From a bacterium (GTDB lineage Bacteria; Verrucomicrobiota; Verrucomicrobiia; Opitutales; UBA953), in contig RFOO01000094.1 in NCBI GenBank assembly GCA_009926645.1, positions 1 through 5,200 on the forward strand: a stretch of DNA of 5,200 nt, read 5' to 3'. This document shows, in pieces, positions 1 to 5,200 of the stretch. The position numbers and the translations under genes were made by a program. The stretch's first letter is position 1. Each line of letters opens with the position of its first letter. The notes beneath the pieces were generated by a model. The model saw only the letters and a program-made list of their open reading frames with translations. It was not told the origin of the DNA and made no database searches.

Positions 1-843
1 GTGCGAGGTGCAGAAAATATTTTTGAGTCGAGCGATGTGCCCGCAACGATGGCCAAACAATTCGGTATGGCTTTGCAGCCCACCCTTGATTGGCGTGTAA
101 ACAAAACCAAGTGGGTGGTCTTGCGTTGGCCAACGCCATCGATGGCTCAACAAGCCAAAATGAGCACCGAGGCCTTTGCTGACTTCTTCTTCAGGGTTTG
201 CACATTGGATTACGCTCGCATGGTTCCTGGCATGGAGGCCTTGCGTGAAACCATGATGAAAACCGACGAGGTTCATATCACTGGCCCTGGGACCGATTTA
301 CGTTTTTCGATTAAGGGCATTGCAGCCATTCCTTGCGGAGGAAAACACAATATTCCCGATGGCGAAGTCTTTACAGCCCCCGTGCGCGATTCGGTCGAAG
401 GGGTCATTCAATACAATGCCCCCACCGTTTACCAAGGTGTTTCCTTTGATGCGATTCGCTTAGTTTTCCGAAAAGGAAAAATTGTTGAAGCGACCGCCAA
501 CAACACCAAGCGCTTGAATGAGATTTTAGATACGGACAAAGGTGGACGCTACATTGGCGAATTCGCCCTTGGGTTTAATCCCCATATTTTACATCCCATG
601 CAGGATATTTTATTTGATGAAAAGATTGCGGGGTCGTTCCATTTCACTCCTGGCAAATGCTACGAAAGTACCGACAATGGTAACCACTCGGCTATCCATT
701 GGGATATGGTTTGCATTCAACGTCCTGAGTATGGTGGTGGAGAGATTCGCTTTGACGGAAAACTCATTCGTCAAAATGGACTCTTCGTCCCCAAGCATCT
801 GCAAAAATTAAACCCATCGTATTTACTCGGAAAAAAACGTTAA
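1..843 (+). CDS. M29-family metallo-aminopeptidase (thermophilic-metalloprotease type), 5'-truncated by the window edge
   Basis: This is the C-terminal part of a cytoplasmic, metal-dependent aminopeptidase of peptidase family M29 (AmpS/AmpT/PepS type), which removes N-terminal residues from peptides. The 280 visible residues include the family's conserved blocks: KWVVLRWPTP (37-46), GPGTDL (95-100), IPDGEVFTAPVRDSVEG (118-134), GEFALGFNP (186-194) and a C-terminal segment ending HWDMV. From knowledge of the family, the likely ligands of the two metal ions are Glu122, Glu187, His214, His233 and Asp235; all are present, so the enzyme looks intact. M29 proteins are usually about 370-410 residues long, so roughly 100 N-terminal residues lie upstream. 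The GTG at base 1 is therefore most likely an internal valine codon and not the start. The stop codon overlaps the next gene's ATG by one base, suggesting co-translation. Family is secure; substrate preference cannot be read. Confidence 0.92.
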   Translation: MRGAENIFESSDVPATMAKQFGMALQPTLDWRVNKTKWVVLRWPTPSMAQQAKMSTEAFADFFFRVCTLDYARMVPGMEALRETMMKTDEVHITGPGTDLRFSIKGIAAIPCGGKHNIPDGEVFTAPVRDSVEGVIQYNAPTVYQGVSFDAIRLVFRKGKIVEATANNTKRLNEILDTDKGGRYIGEFALGFNPHILHPMQDILFDEKIAGSFHFTPGKCYESTDNGNHSAIHWDMVCIQRPEYGGGEIRFDGKLIRQNGLFVPKHLQKLNPSYLLGKKR

Positions 844-1943
844 TGGCTCCTTCCTCAAAACCGACCCACAAGCCTTCACCTGGAGCCGATCGTTCCAAAC
901 GTGCCCAGCGTAAAAAAAGCGCTAAGCGTGCTGTCGTTAAAAAGAAACTCGCACCGCCTACTCTTAAAGCAGTCGCTAAAGAACTAGAGACTCACAAAGT
1001 CACAGTGGAAGCAGGAACGCCTGCTGCTCGAGCTGATAAAATTTTGTCGAATTTAATCGAAGGCGTGAGTCGCTCGCGCGTCCAACGTGCACTCAATCAA
1101 CACTTGGTTAAAAGACAGGGCGTAGTCATCGACTCTCGCACTGTTTTACAACCTGGCGATGAGGTCGTGGTTCAATTACCCGACCCTATTGAACCAACGG
1201 CTTCTGCCGTGAAAATGAAACTCGAAATCCTTTTTGAAGACGAGCATCTCATTGCAGTGAATAAACCCGCTGGATTACTCACCCACCCGGTTTCGGGTTC
1301 CAATGAAAAATCTTTAGTACAAGGGCTCTTATATCACACCCAAGGAAAACTTGCCCCGGCTGGGGGTGCGCCTCGTCCTGGAGTCGTCCATCGTCTCGAC
1401 CGCGAAACCTCAGGCGTCATTGTCTTGGCCAAAACTGACAAGGCCTACCACTCTCTTGTCGAGCAATTCACCCATCGAAATGCACAAAAAGAATATTTAG
1501 CCTTGGTGGATAAAAGTCCGCGACTGCTCAGTGGCAGCATCGATGCAAATATCAATCGCCATCGCACCATCAGGGTACGTATGGCCGTCAGAGAGGATGG
1601 TCGCGAAGCTTCGACCGATTGGCGAGTCGAGGAAAAGTATGGTCCACAGGCCGCTTTAGTGCGGGCATTCCCACACACGGGTCGCACCCATCAAATCCGG
1701 GTACACCTTGCCCACATTGGACATGCTATTCTAGGCGATCGTACTTATGGAAAATTTGATACGCCCGCCTTCGCCGATTGGCCAATACCACGGGTCATGT
1801 TACATGCTCATCGTCTTACCCTCAATCACCCACAGACGGGCAAGCCATTGACCATTACCGTTGAACCTCCAGCCGATTTTCAAAAACTTCGCGAGTGGCT
1901 AAAATCTCGCTTCGGATTTAAGTCCTTTAACTTAGCGGTATAA
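843..1943 (+). CDS. RluA-family (RluD-like) 23S rRNA pseudouridine synthase
   Basis: This enzyme isomerises uridine to pseudouridine in RNA. The protein has 366 residues. Residues 1-37 form a strongly basic, probably disordered tail. An S4 RNA-binding domain follows at about 60-112 (RADKIL at 63-68, SRSRVQRAL at 76-84, PGDEVVV at 104-110). The catalytic domain spans about 125-345. The signature HRLDRETSG (183-191) carries the catalytic Asp186. Other family blocks are NINRHRTIRVRMAV (236-249), HTGRTHQIRVHLAHIGH (278-294), GDRTYG (298-303) and HAHRL (321-325). The S4 domain and the RHxTxRxxMAV-like block are closest to RluD, which modifies helix 69 of 23S rRNA, but RluC- or YlyB-like targets cannot be excluded, so no symbol is given. 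The ATG within TAATG is preferred because the next in-frame ATG (codon 125) would remove the S4 domain. No Shine-Dalgarno site is visible; translation probably depends on coupling to the aminopeptidase gene. Confidence 0.95.
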   Translation: MAPSSKPTHKPSPGADRSKRAQRKKSAKRAVVKKKLAPPTLKAVAKELETHKVTVEAGTPAARADKILSNLIEGVSRSRVQRALNQHLVKRQGVVIDSRTVLQPGDEVVVQLPDPIEPTASAVKMKLEILFEDEHLIAVNKPAGLLTHPVSGSNEKSLVQGLLYHTQGKLAPAGGAPRPGVVHRLDRETSGVIVLAKTDKAYHSLVEQFTHRNAQKEYLALVDKSPRLLSGSIDANINRHRTIRVRMAVREDGREASTDWRVEEKYGPQAALVRAFPHTGRTHQIRVHLAHIGHAILGDRTYGKFDTPAFADWPIPRVMLHAHRLTLNHPQTGKPLTITVEPPADFQKLREWLKSRFGFKSFNLAV

Positions 1944-2861
1944 TTAATCAGCCATTCCGTGGTGACCGTCGCGCTTGCGATGTTGCGGGACATCGGGTTC
2001 AACATGGACCAAGACGGAAATCACTTCAGGGTGTTGGCTAAGGATATCGTACTTAATTCTACCAGCGATGGCGTGGCCCTCAGCTACGGTGGCGGTTTCA
2101 TCGACTTGTAAATGAAAGTCGACCTCGAAGCGGTCACCTAATCGTCGAGCACGAAAAGCATGAAACCCTTTTGCACCAGGCACGGCTAAAATATGTTCAC
2201 TCAAATCCTTTAAGACCGTTTCGGCGGGTGCCGTATCCATTAAATCGGCACAGGAATTTTTAAAGAGTCGAAGACCTTCTGCTCCCAACCAACCAGCCAG
2301 AATTAAACCGACCACTTTATCGAGGATAGCCCACTCGGGTTTGGTATGTGCGATAGCCACGGCTAACAAAGCCATGAAAGAGGCTATCGCATCGGCTCGA
2401 TGATCCGCTGCATTGGCCATGAGCAGACGAGAACCTAGGCGCTCGGCTTGACGTCGAGCATACTGGTAAAATCCCTCTTTTAAAACCAACGCGACTCCGG
2501 CAACCCACGCAGCCGCTAAACCAGGAATTTCTTGTTTTGTTCCAGCGACGAGGGCGTTGAGCGAGTGCCAGGCTAAACCGAAGCAGAAAGCGAGAACGAG
2601 ACCAGAGATCAAGAGGGTGGCCAATGTGGAAAAACGATGGTGTCCATAAGGATGATCCTCGTCTTTAGGCAAATGCGACCAACGCAAACCAATCAATGCG
2701 GCAATATCACTCGCGATATCAACTAAAGAATGAATACCATCGGCAATGAGGGCATGGGAATTGCAAATGAAACCGACCGTTAACTTCACTCCTGCCAAGA
2801 CCACATTAACGCCAAAGCTTAGTGCACAAGTTAACGTGCCTTCTTGCTGGAGATTGCTCAT
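1944..2861 (-). CDS. Cation diffusion facilitator (CDF) family metal transporter
   Basis: This is an inner-membrane proton-coupled exporter of divalent metals such as zinc, iron, manganese or cobalt. It is 305 residues, normal for the family. Hydrophobic segments lie near 12-32, 37-59, 78-103, 114-130, 156-172 and 180-198, fitting the six-helix plan. The helix-2 motif is ADGIHSLVDIASD (40-52) and the helix-2/3 loop has DHPYGHHRFSTLATL (69-83), both diagnostic. Helix 5 has the motif ADHRADAIAS (152-161). The cytoplasmic ferredoxin-like dimer domain covers about 210-290, ending VLVHVEPD. By alignment to YiiP/FieF, the transport site would be His44 and Asp48 with Asp153 and Asp157. This mixes the H-x3-D and D-x3-D patterns, so the metal cannot be named. 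The short tail after 290 has His294, His300 and His301. The gene begins one base after the stop of the upstream unknown gene, has no clear Shine-Dalgarno site, and is probably translated by coupling. Its stop abuts that of the convergent pseudouridine synthase. Confidence 0.95.
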   Translation of the reverse strand: MSNLQQEGTLTCALSFGVNVVLAGVKLTVGFICNSHALIADGIHSLVDIASDIAALIGLRWSHLPKDEDHPYGHHRFSTLATLLISGLVLAFCFGLAWHSLNALVAGTKQEIPGLAAAWVAGVALVLKEGFYQYARRQAERLGSRLLMANAADHRADAIASFMALLAVAIAHTKPEWAILDKVVGLILAGWLGAEGLRLFKNSCADLMDTAPAETVLKDLSEHILAVPGAKGFHAFRARRLGDRFEVDFHLQVDETATVAEGHAIAGRIKYDILSQHPEVISVLVHVEPDVPQHRKRDGHHGMAD

Positions 2862-2862
2862 T

Positions 2863-3510
2863 TTATTTCGCCGTATTAGCCTTAATCAAATCAGCTTCAG
2901 CTTGCCAATGGATTTTCACTAATTCGGCAGAACTCACTGCCGGATTAGCCTGCAGTAATTGTAAAATCTCTGGAATTGAAGCCCAGTTTATTGTTTTCTG
3001 GTTTTTTCGCCAGGCTCGCAAAGTCAGGACGGCTTCTTGCGGTTTACCCGACACCGCTTCAGCCACATCTCCCGAAAGGAGTGAAACTTCGGAAGCGAGG
3101 TGTCCAGGCTTGAGTTGTATTGCAATACGTTCGGCGTAACGAAAATCGTAACTTAAAACTGGACCCGCTTCGGCCAATGCCGTTTGCGGAGCATAAGTTT
3201 CCGTAATCCACAAATACTCTTCAGGTAACTCGCGTCTATCAGCGTCGTAACGACGGCGACCTCCAGTAACAATCGAACGTTGGCGTATGCCATCAGGCTG
3301 AGTCGATAGCGCCTCATACAAGACAAAGTGTCCGTAAAAACCTTTTTGCGATACCGCATAATCGTACATCATGCCAGGTAGACTGAGTGATTCGCGGACC
3401 CGGGTCCGTTCATCGCGGGCGGGCTGACTGTGGGTTTTAAAAAAATAGAGCAAAAGAGCACCCATGATGGTACCTAAAATAAAAATCATAAAGCGCTGTT
3501 TCTGCTCCAT
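2863..3510 (-). CDS. Uncharacterised membrane-anchored protein, first gene of an operon with the CDF transporter
   Basis: I do not recognise this 215-residue protein. A single hydrophobic helix (about 7-24) sits after a short charged N-terminus (MEQKQR) and contains Gly13 and Gly17 in a GxxxG spacing, which in other proteins can support helix packing. There is no obvious signal-peptidase site or lipobox cysteine, so it is probably a membrane anchor with the remaining 190 residues on one side of the membrane. That part is soluble and mixed in character: a strongly charged stretch at 31-40, an aromatic-rich region at 46-66, an arginine-rich RRRYDADRRELPEEYLWI segment at 85-102, and a C-terminal part predicted helical from composition (140-212). 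There are no cysteines and no catalytic motif I can name. The ATG is preceded by a weak, slightly distant AGGGTGA. Its stop is one base from the CDF start, so a role beside the transporter is possible, but this rests on position alone. Confidence 0.8.
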   Translation of the reverse strand: MEQKQRFMIFILGTIMGALLLYFFKTHSQPARDERTRVRESLSLPGMMYDYAVSQKGFYGHFVLYEALSTQPDGIRQRSIVTGGRRRYDADRRELPEEYLWITETYAPQTALAEAGPVLSYDFRYAERIAIQLKPGHLASEVSLLSGDVAEAVSGKPQEAVLTLRAWRKNQKTINWASIPEILQLLQANPAVSSAELVKIHWQAEADLIKANTAK

Positions 3511-3612
3511 CAGTGCATCTTCACCCTACTCGCCAAGCCTGCAAGAAGAAGCTTTTCCCAAATGTCACACCTTTCTCATTGGAAAAACAAGGTTCTTACT
3601 TAACTTAACCAC
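3511..3612. promoter_or_regulatory. Divergent intergenic region between the unknown/CDF operon and the thioesterase operon
   Basis: This 102-base gap is the only sizeable non-coding stretch, and both flanking operons are transcribed away from it, so it should hold both promoters. On the plus strand TTGGAA (3579-3584) lies 16 bases before TAACTT (3601-3606), a weak match to -35 and -10 boxes; if real, transcription would begin almost at the thioesterase ATG and give a leaderless or near-leaderless message. A small direct repeat, ACTTA-ACTTA, sits at 3598-3607. No convincing sigma-70 promoter stands out for the minus strand. The region's role is inferred from gene layout; the individual boxes are uncertain. 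Confidence 0.5.
3521..3527 (-). promoter_or_regulatory. Weak Shine-Dalgarno site for the membrane-anchored unknown protein
   Basis: Read on the minus strand, AGGGTGA ends ten bases before the ATG at 3510, slightly further than the usual spacing. It supports the chosen start of the unknown gene, since most other starts in this window show no such site. A two-codon reading frame (ATG CAC TGA) lies between the site and the start, its stop overlapping the ATG as TGATG; this is probably chance. Confidence 0.35.
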
Positions 3613-4014
3613 ATGCTGCAAGCTACGGTCGAGACCCGCGTTCGATTTGCCGAAACCGATGCCATGGGCGTAACCTACCATGGAAATTACCTGCCGTGGT
3701 TTGAAATGGCGCGCGTTGCCCTGCTTGATCAAATCGGCTGTCCCTACCGCGAACTCGAAAAATCAGGTTTTCTTTTGCCCGTTTTAGAAACTGGCCTCAC
3801 CTATCATCAACCCTCGCACTTTGATGATCGGCTGACCATCACCGTGCAATTACTGGAAAAGCCCATGGCGCGTTTGCGTTTAAATTATAAAGTGAAGCGG
3901 GGTCAGGACATAGTGGTCGAAGGTTTTACGGTGCATGCTTTTGTGAATCGCGAATTTAAACCCGTGCGTCCACCTGCGGTATTTGCCGAAGCCATGCAGC
4001 GGGCATTTAAATAA
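3613..4014 (+). CDS. Acyl-CoA thioesterase, 4HBT/YbgC-like hotdog-fold family
   Basis: This is a small cytoplasmic thioesterase that cleaves acyl-CoA or acyl-carrier-protein thioesters. The 133-residue length is typical of a single hotdog domain, which usually works as a tetramer. The defining block is RFAETDAMGVTYHGNYLPWFE (11-31). Asp16 matches the catalytic aspartate of the YbgC/4-hydroxybenzoyl-CoA thioesterase group, and the following His23-Gly-Asn-Tyr matches the conserved helix cap. The later strands are also family-like: FDDRLTITVQL (76-86) and the LRLNYKV stretch (93-99). YbgC homologues are often found with the Tol-Pal genes, but no tol or pal gene is visible here. The neighbour is a metallo-hydrolase seven bases downstream, implying one transcript. 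No Shine-Dalgarno site precedes the ATG; the start is supported by the family's short N-terminus before the RF-ETDAMG motif. The natural acyl chain cannot be told from sequence. Confidence 0.93.
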   Translation: MLQATVETRVRFAETDAMGVTYHGNYLPWFEMARVALLDQIGCPYRELEKSGFLLPVLETGLTYHQPSHFDDRLTITVQLLEKPMARLRLNYKVKRGQDIVVEGFTVHAFVNREFKPVRPPAVFAEAMQRAFK

Positions 4015-4021
4015 AGAATTT

Positions 4022-4672
4022 ATGAAAATTGAAGTCTGGTCCCTTGGACCATTTGAAACCAATGCTTATTTGCTCACGTCAGAAGATGATAAGTCGTGTC
4101 TCTTGGTCGATGCACCGAAAGATGCGGCCAAGAAAATTTTGCCGATTATTCAAAGTCGAGGACTCACCCTAACCCATGTTCTCATAACTCATGGGCATTG
4201 GGATCACATGTGCGATGCCCACGCCTTTGTCAAAGCGGGCGTTGAAGTTCTTGCACATCACGATGATCAACAACTCATCGAAAACATTGAAGCCTATCGC
4301 GATCGCTACACTGCGATGATGCCTTTTTTAACTGATAATGATTTTCGTTCAACGCACGTAACCCAGTGGCTCAAGCACGGTGACACCTTTAGTGCCTTGG
4401 GCAGAACTTTTGAAGCCCGTCATGTTCCTGGTCACTGTCCGGGTAGTTTGCTATTTTACAGTGCCACGGATCAGCTCGCATTCTCGGGTGACGCTATCTT
4501 TGCTGGTTCAGTGGGTCGAACCGATTTACCAAACGGCAACTGGAATCAGCTTTTGCAATCGATTCGGACTCATATCTACAGCCTTCCTGATGCCACAGTG
4601 CTTTTGCCAGGACATGGTGGAAGTACGACCGTGGGACGAGAAAAGCAGACCAATCCCTACGCGAAACCTTAA
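4022..4672 (+). CDS. Metallo-beta-lactamase-fold hydrolase, glyoxalase-II-like (YcbL type)
   Basis: This is a cytoplasmic, probably zinc-dependent hydrolase of 216 residues. All metal-binding positions of the fold are present: H57-G-H59-W-D61-H62 (the HxHxDH motif), His138 in VPGHCPGS, Asp157 in FSGDAIF and His198 in LLPGHG. The segment GDAIFAGSVGRTDLPNGN (156-173) is characteristic of the short hydroxyacylglutathione-hydrolase-like branch, which lacks the long C-terminal substrate domain of classical glyoxalase II. A thioester substrate such as a glutathione conjugate is plausible but not shown; many relatives have unknown substrates. I chose the ATG at 4022, not the in-frame ATG at 3983, because the longer form would add 13 residues read from inside the thioesterase gene, whereas MKIEVWSLGPFETNAYLL is a normal N-terminus for the family. 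It lies seven bases after the thioesterase stop and three bases before the next gene. Confidence 0.93.
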   Translation: MKIEVWSLGPFETNAYLLTSEDDKSCLLVDAPKDAAKKILPIIQSRGLTLTHVLITHGHWDHMCDAHAFVKAGVEVLAHHDDQQLIENIEAYRDRYTAMMPFLTDNDFRSTHVTQWLKHGDTFSALGRTFEARHVPGHCPGSLLFYSATDQLAFSGDAIFAGSVGRTDLPNGNWNQLLQSIRTHIYSLPDATVLLPGHGGSTTVGREKQTNPYAKP

Positions 4673-4675
4673 ATC

Positions 4676-5185
4676 GTGGCGACACCTTGTCCGTTTCTAC
4701 CCTCTTCCGCTCGAAGGTATTCGTGGCGCGATTTGGCTGAGTTTCGGGAAAATCAAGGTGCCGAACTTTACCAACGCTGCTTAGAATACGGGCAACAACT
4801 TTGGCTCGATCATTTACCAGCCAGAGCTCTCTTGGCGGTGGATCGTGCTCTCTACTGTGATATTCCTGCCGAAGCGGCTATCTTGAAAAAATGGCCTTTG
4901 CCTTATCAAGCGATTGCATGGCTAGTCAGTCAGCCGACGGAGCACTTTACTGGAAATGCTCGCGTGCACTATCAACACCTTGCGGATCGTGTGAGGGGCG
5001 AACGTGCCGACATCAAGAAATGGCGGGCATGGGCAGCGTGGGCCGTCGTTCGAAAAGCGAGACCCGACTTAAGTTCCGACCCTCGTCATAAAGTCATTGA
5101 ACCAACCCATCGTGAAATCCTTCAAGGCCTAAAGTCCTTTGGATTACCCGAAGAGCCCACCTGGTGGGAGAAATCGATTGGCTGA
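4676..5185 (+). CDS. Tryptophan-rich soluble protein of unknown function
   Basis: I do not recognise this 169-residue protein. It starts with GTG three bases after the metallo-hydrolase stop; no in-frame ATG occurs, so GTG is the best start even though no Shine-Dalgarno site is visible. It has no membrane helix or signal peptide and looks mainly helical. Nine tryptophans (17, 43, 73, 82, 116, 119, 122, 163, 164) make up over 5% of the residues, an unusually high share. Noticeable blocks are FLPSSARRYSWRDLAEFR (7-24), LPARALLAVDRAL (47-59), KWPLPYQAIAWLV (72-84), VHYQHLADRV (97-106), WRAWAAWAVVRKARPDL (116-132) and DPRHKVIEPT (135-144). The helical alanine-rich segment at 47-60 is loosely like one tetratricopeptide-type helix pair, but no repeat is evident. 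The clean reading frame, codon use like its neighbours and tight spacing support a real gene. Its role is unknown; position suggests expression with the thioesterase and hydrolase. Confidence 0.8.
   Translation: MATPCPFLPSSARRYSWRDLAEFRENQGAELYQRCLEYGQQLWLDHLPARALLAVDRALYCDIPAEAAILKKWPLPYQAIAWLVSQPTEHFTGNARVHYQHLADRVRGERADIKKWRAWAAWAVVRKARPDLSSDPRHKVIEPTHREILQGLKSFGLPEEPTWWEKSIG
5166..5170 (+). promoter_or_regulatory. Shine-Dalgarno site GGGAG for the gene starting at the right edge
   Basis: GGGAG lies within the coding sequence of the tryptophan-rich protein, in its Trp-Trp-Glu-Lys codons, seven bases before a TTG. Spacing and sequence are near ideal, and this site is what decides the otherwise unremarkable TTG start. 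It also overlaps Trp codons that would in any case supply TGG-rich sequence, so it may be fortuitous. Confidence 0.4.
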
Positions 5186-5200
5186 TTTACAGACGCTTAA
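5178..5200 (+). CDS. Probable start of the next gene (TTG start), truncated by the window edge
   Basis: A TTG codon at 5178 opens a frame reading (M)ADLQTL up to the edge, overlapping the last codons of the tryptophan-rich protein in another frame. It is preceded at the ideal distance (seven bases) by GGGAG at 5166-5170, the best Shine-Dalgarno match in the window. A good ribosome site inside the end of the upstream gene together with an overlapping start suggests a further, translationally linked operon member. Only seven codons are visible, so the product cannot be named, and a chance match is possible. Confidence 0.4.

Noticed and set aside
1..3. GTG at base 1 as the true aminopeptidase start
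   Set aside because: The protein would lack about 100 N-terminal residues of the M29 family; the window simply cuts the gene.
1978..1995. Perfect six-base stem (CGATGT/ACATCG, six-base loop) just downstream of the pseudouridine-synthase stop
   Set aside because: No T-run follows on the plus strand and it lies in CDF coding sequence, so it is not a convincing terminator.
2822..3139. Open frame of 105 codons on the plus strand opposite the unknown/CDF junction
   Set aside because: It is antisense to two well-supported genes, with cysteine- and serine-rich low-meaning sequence typical of a shadow frame.
3598..3607. ACTTA-ACTTA direct repeat before the thioesterase start as an operator
   Set aside because: Only two five-base copies in AT-rich intergenic sequence; chance is a sufficient explanation.
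3983..4021. Longer N-terminus for the metallo-hydrolase, starting at ATG 3983 inside the thioesterase gene
   Set aside because: It adds 13 residues that merely read the thioesterase 3' end in another frame; the ATG at 4022 gives the normal family N-terminus.
4380..4784. Open frame of 134 codons on the plus strand overlapping the metallo-hydrolase and the tryptophan-rich gene
   Set aside because: It lies in another frame across two genes with strong coding evidence and shows no domain of its own.
1..5200. Search for tRNA, rRNA, CRISPR, transposase, toxin-antitoxin or phage-defence genes
   Set aside because: No matching motifs, repeats or families were seen on either strand; coding genes fill almost all of the window.

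Overview
This window is ordinary, gene-dense bacterial chromosome of roughly balanced base composition. It holds six complete or nearly complete protein genes on both strands, plus the probable first codons of a seventh gene at the right edge. I see no tRNA or rRNA gene, insertion sequence, CRISPR array, phage gene or long repeat. The largest non-coding gap is about 100 bases. The host cannot be named from the sequence. Weak or absent Shine-Dalgarno sites at most starts, GTG and probably TTG starts, and the style of the two unrecognised proteins would fit a Verrucomicrobiota (Opitutae-like) genome, but that is a low-confidence inference.

Left block (1-1943, plus strand): the C-terminal three quarters of an M29-family metallo-aminopeptidase runs in from the left edge. 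Its stop overlaps the start of an RluA-family (RluD-like) 23S rRNA pseudouridine synthase by one base (TAATG), so the two are probably translationally coupled.

Middle block (1944-3510, minus strand): a membrane-anchored protein of unknown function is followed one base later by a cation diffusion facilitator (CDF) metal-efflux protein, forming a two-gene operon. The CDF stop codon abuts the pseudouridine-synthase stop codon head to head, leaving no room between them for a conventional terminator.

Right block (3613-5200, plus strand): this block diverges from the unknown/CDF pair across a 102-base intergenic region that must carry both promoters. It encodes a YbgC-type hotdog acyl-CoA thioesterase, a glyoxalase-II-like metallo-beta-lactamase-fold hydrolase and a tryptophan-rich soluble protein of unknown function. 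A gene with a good ribosome site and a TTG start probably begins just before the edge. The spacing (7 bases, 3 bases, then an overlap) suggests one transcript. The thioesterase and hydrolase both hydrolyse thioesters in their best-known relatives, so a shared role in thioester clean-up is possible but unproven.

I found no convincing new multi-gene system. The points most worth checking are the mixed metal-site signature of the CDF protein, the two unrecognised proteins, and the abutting convergent stops.
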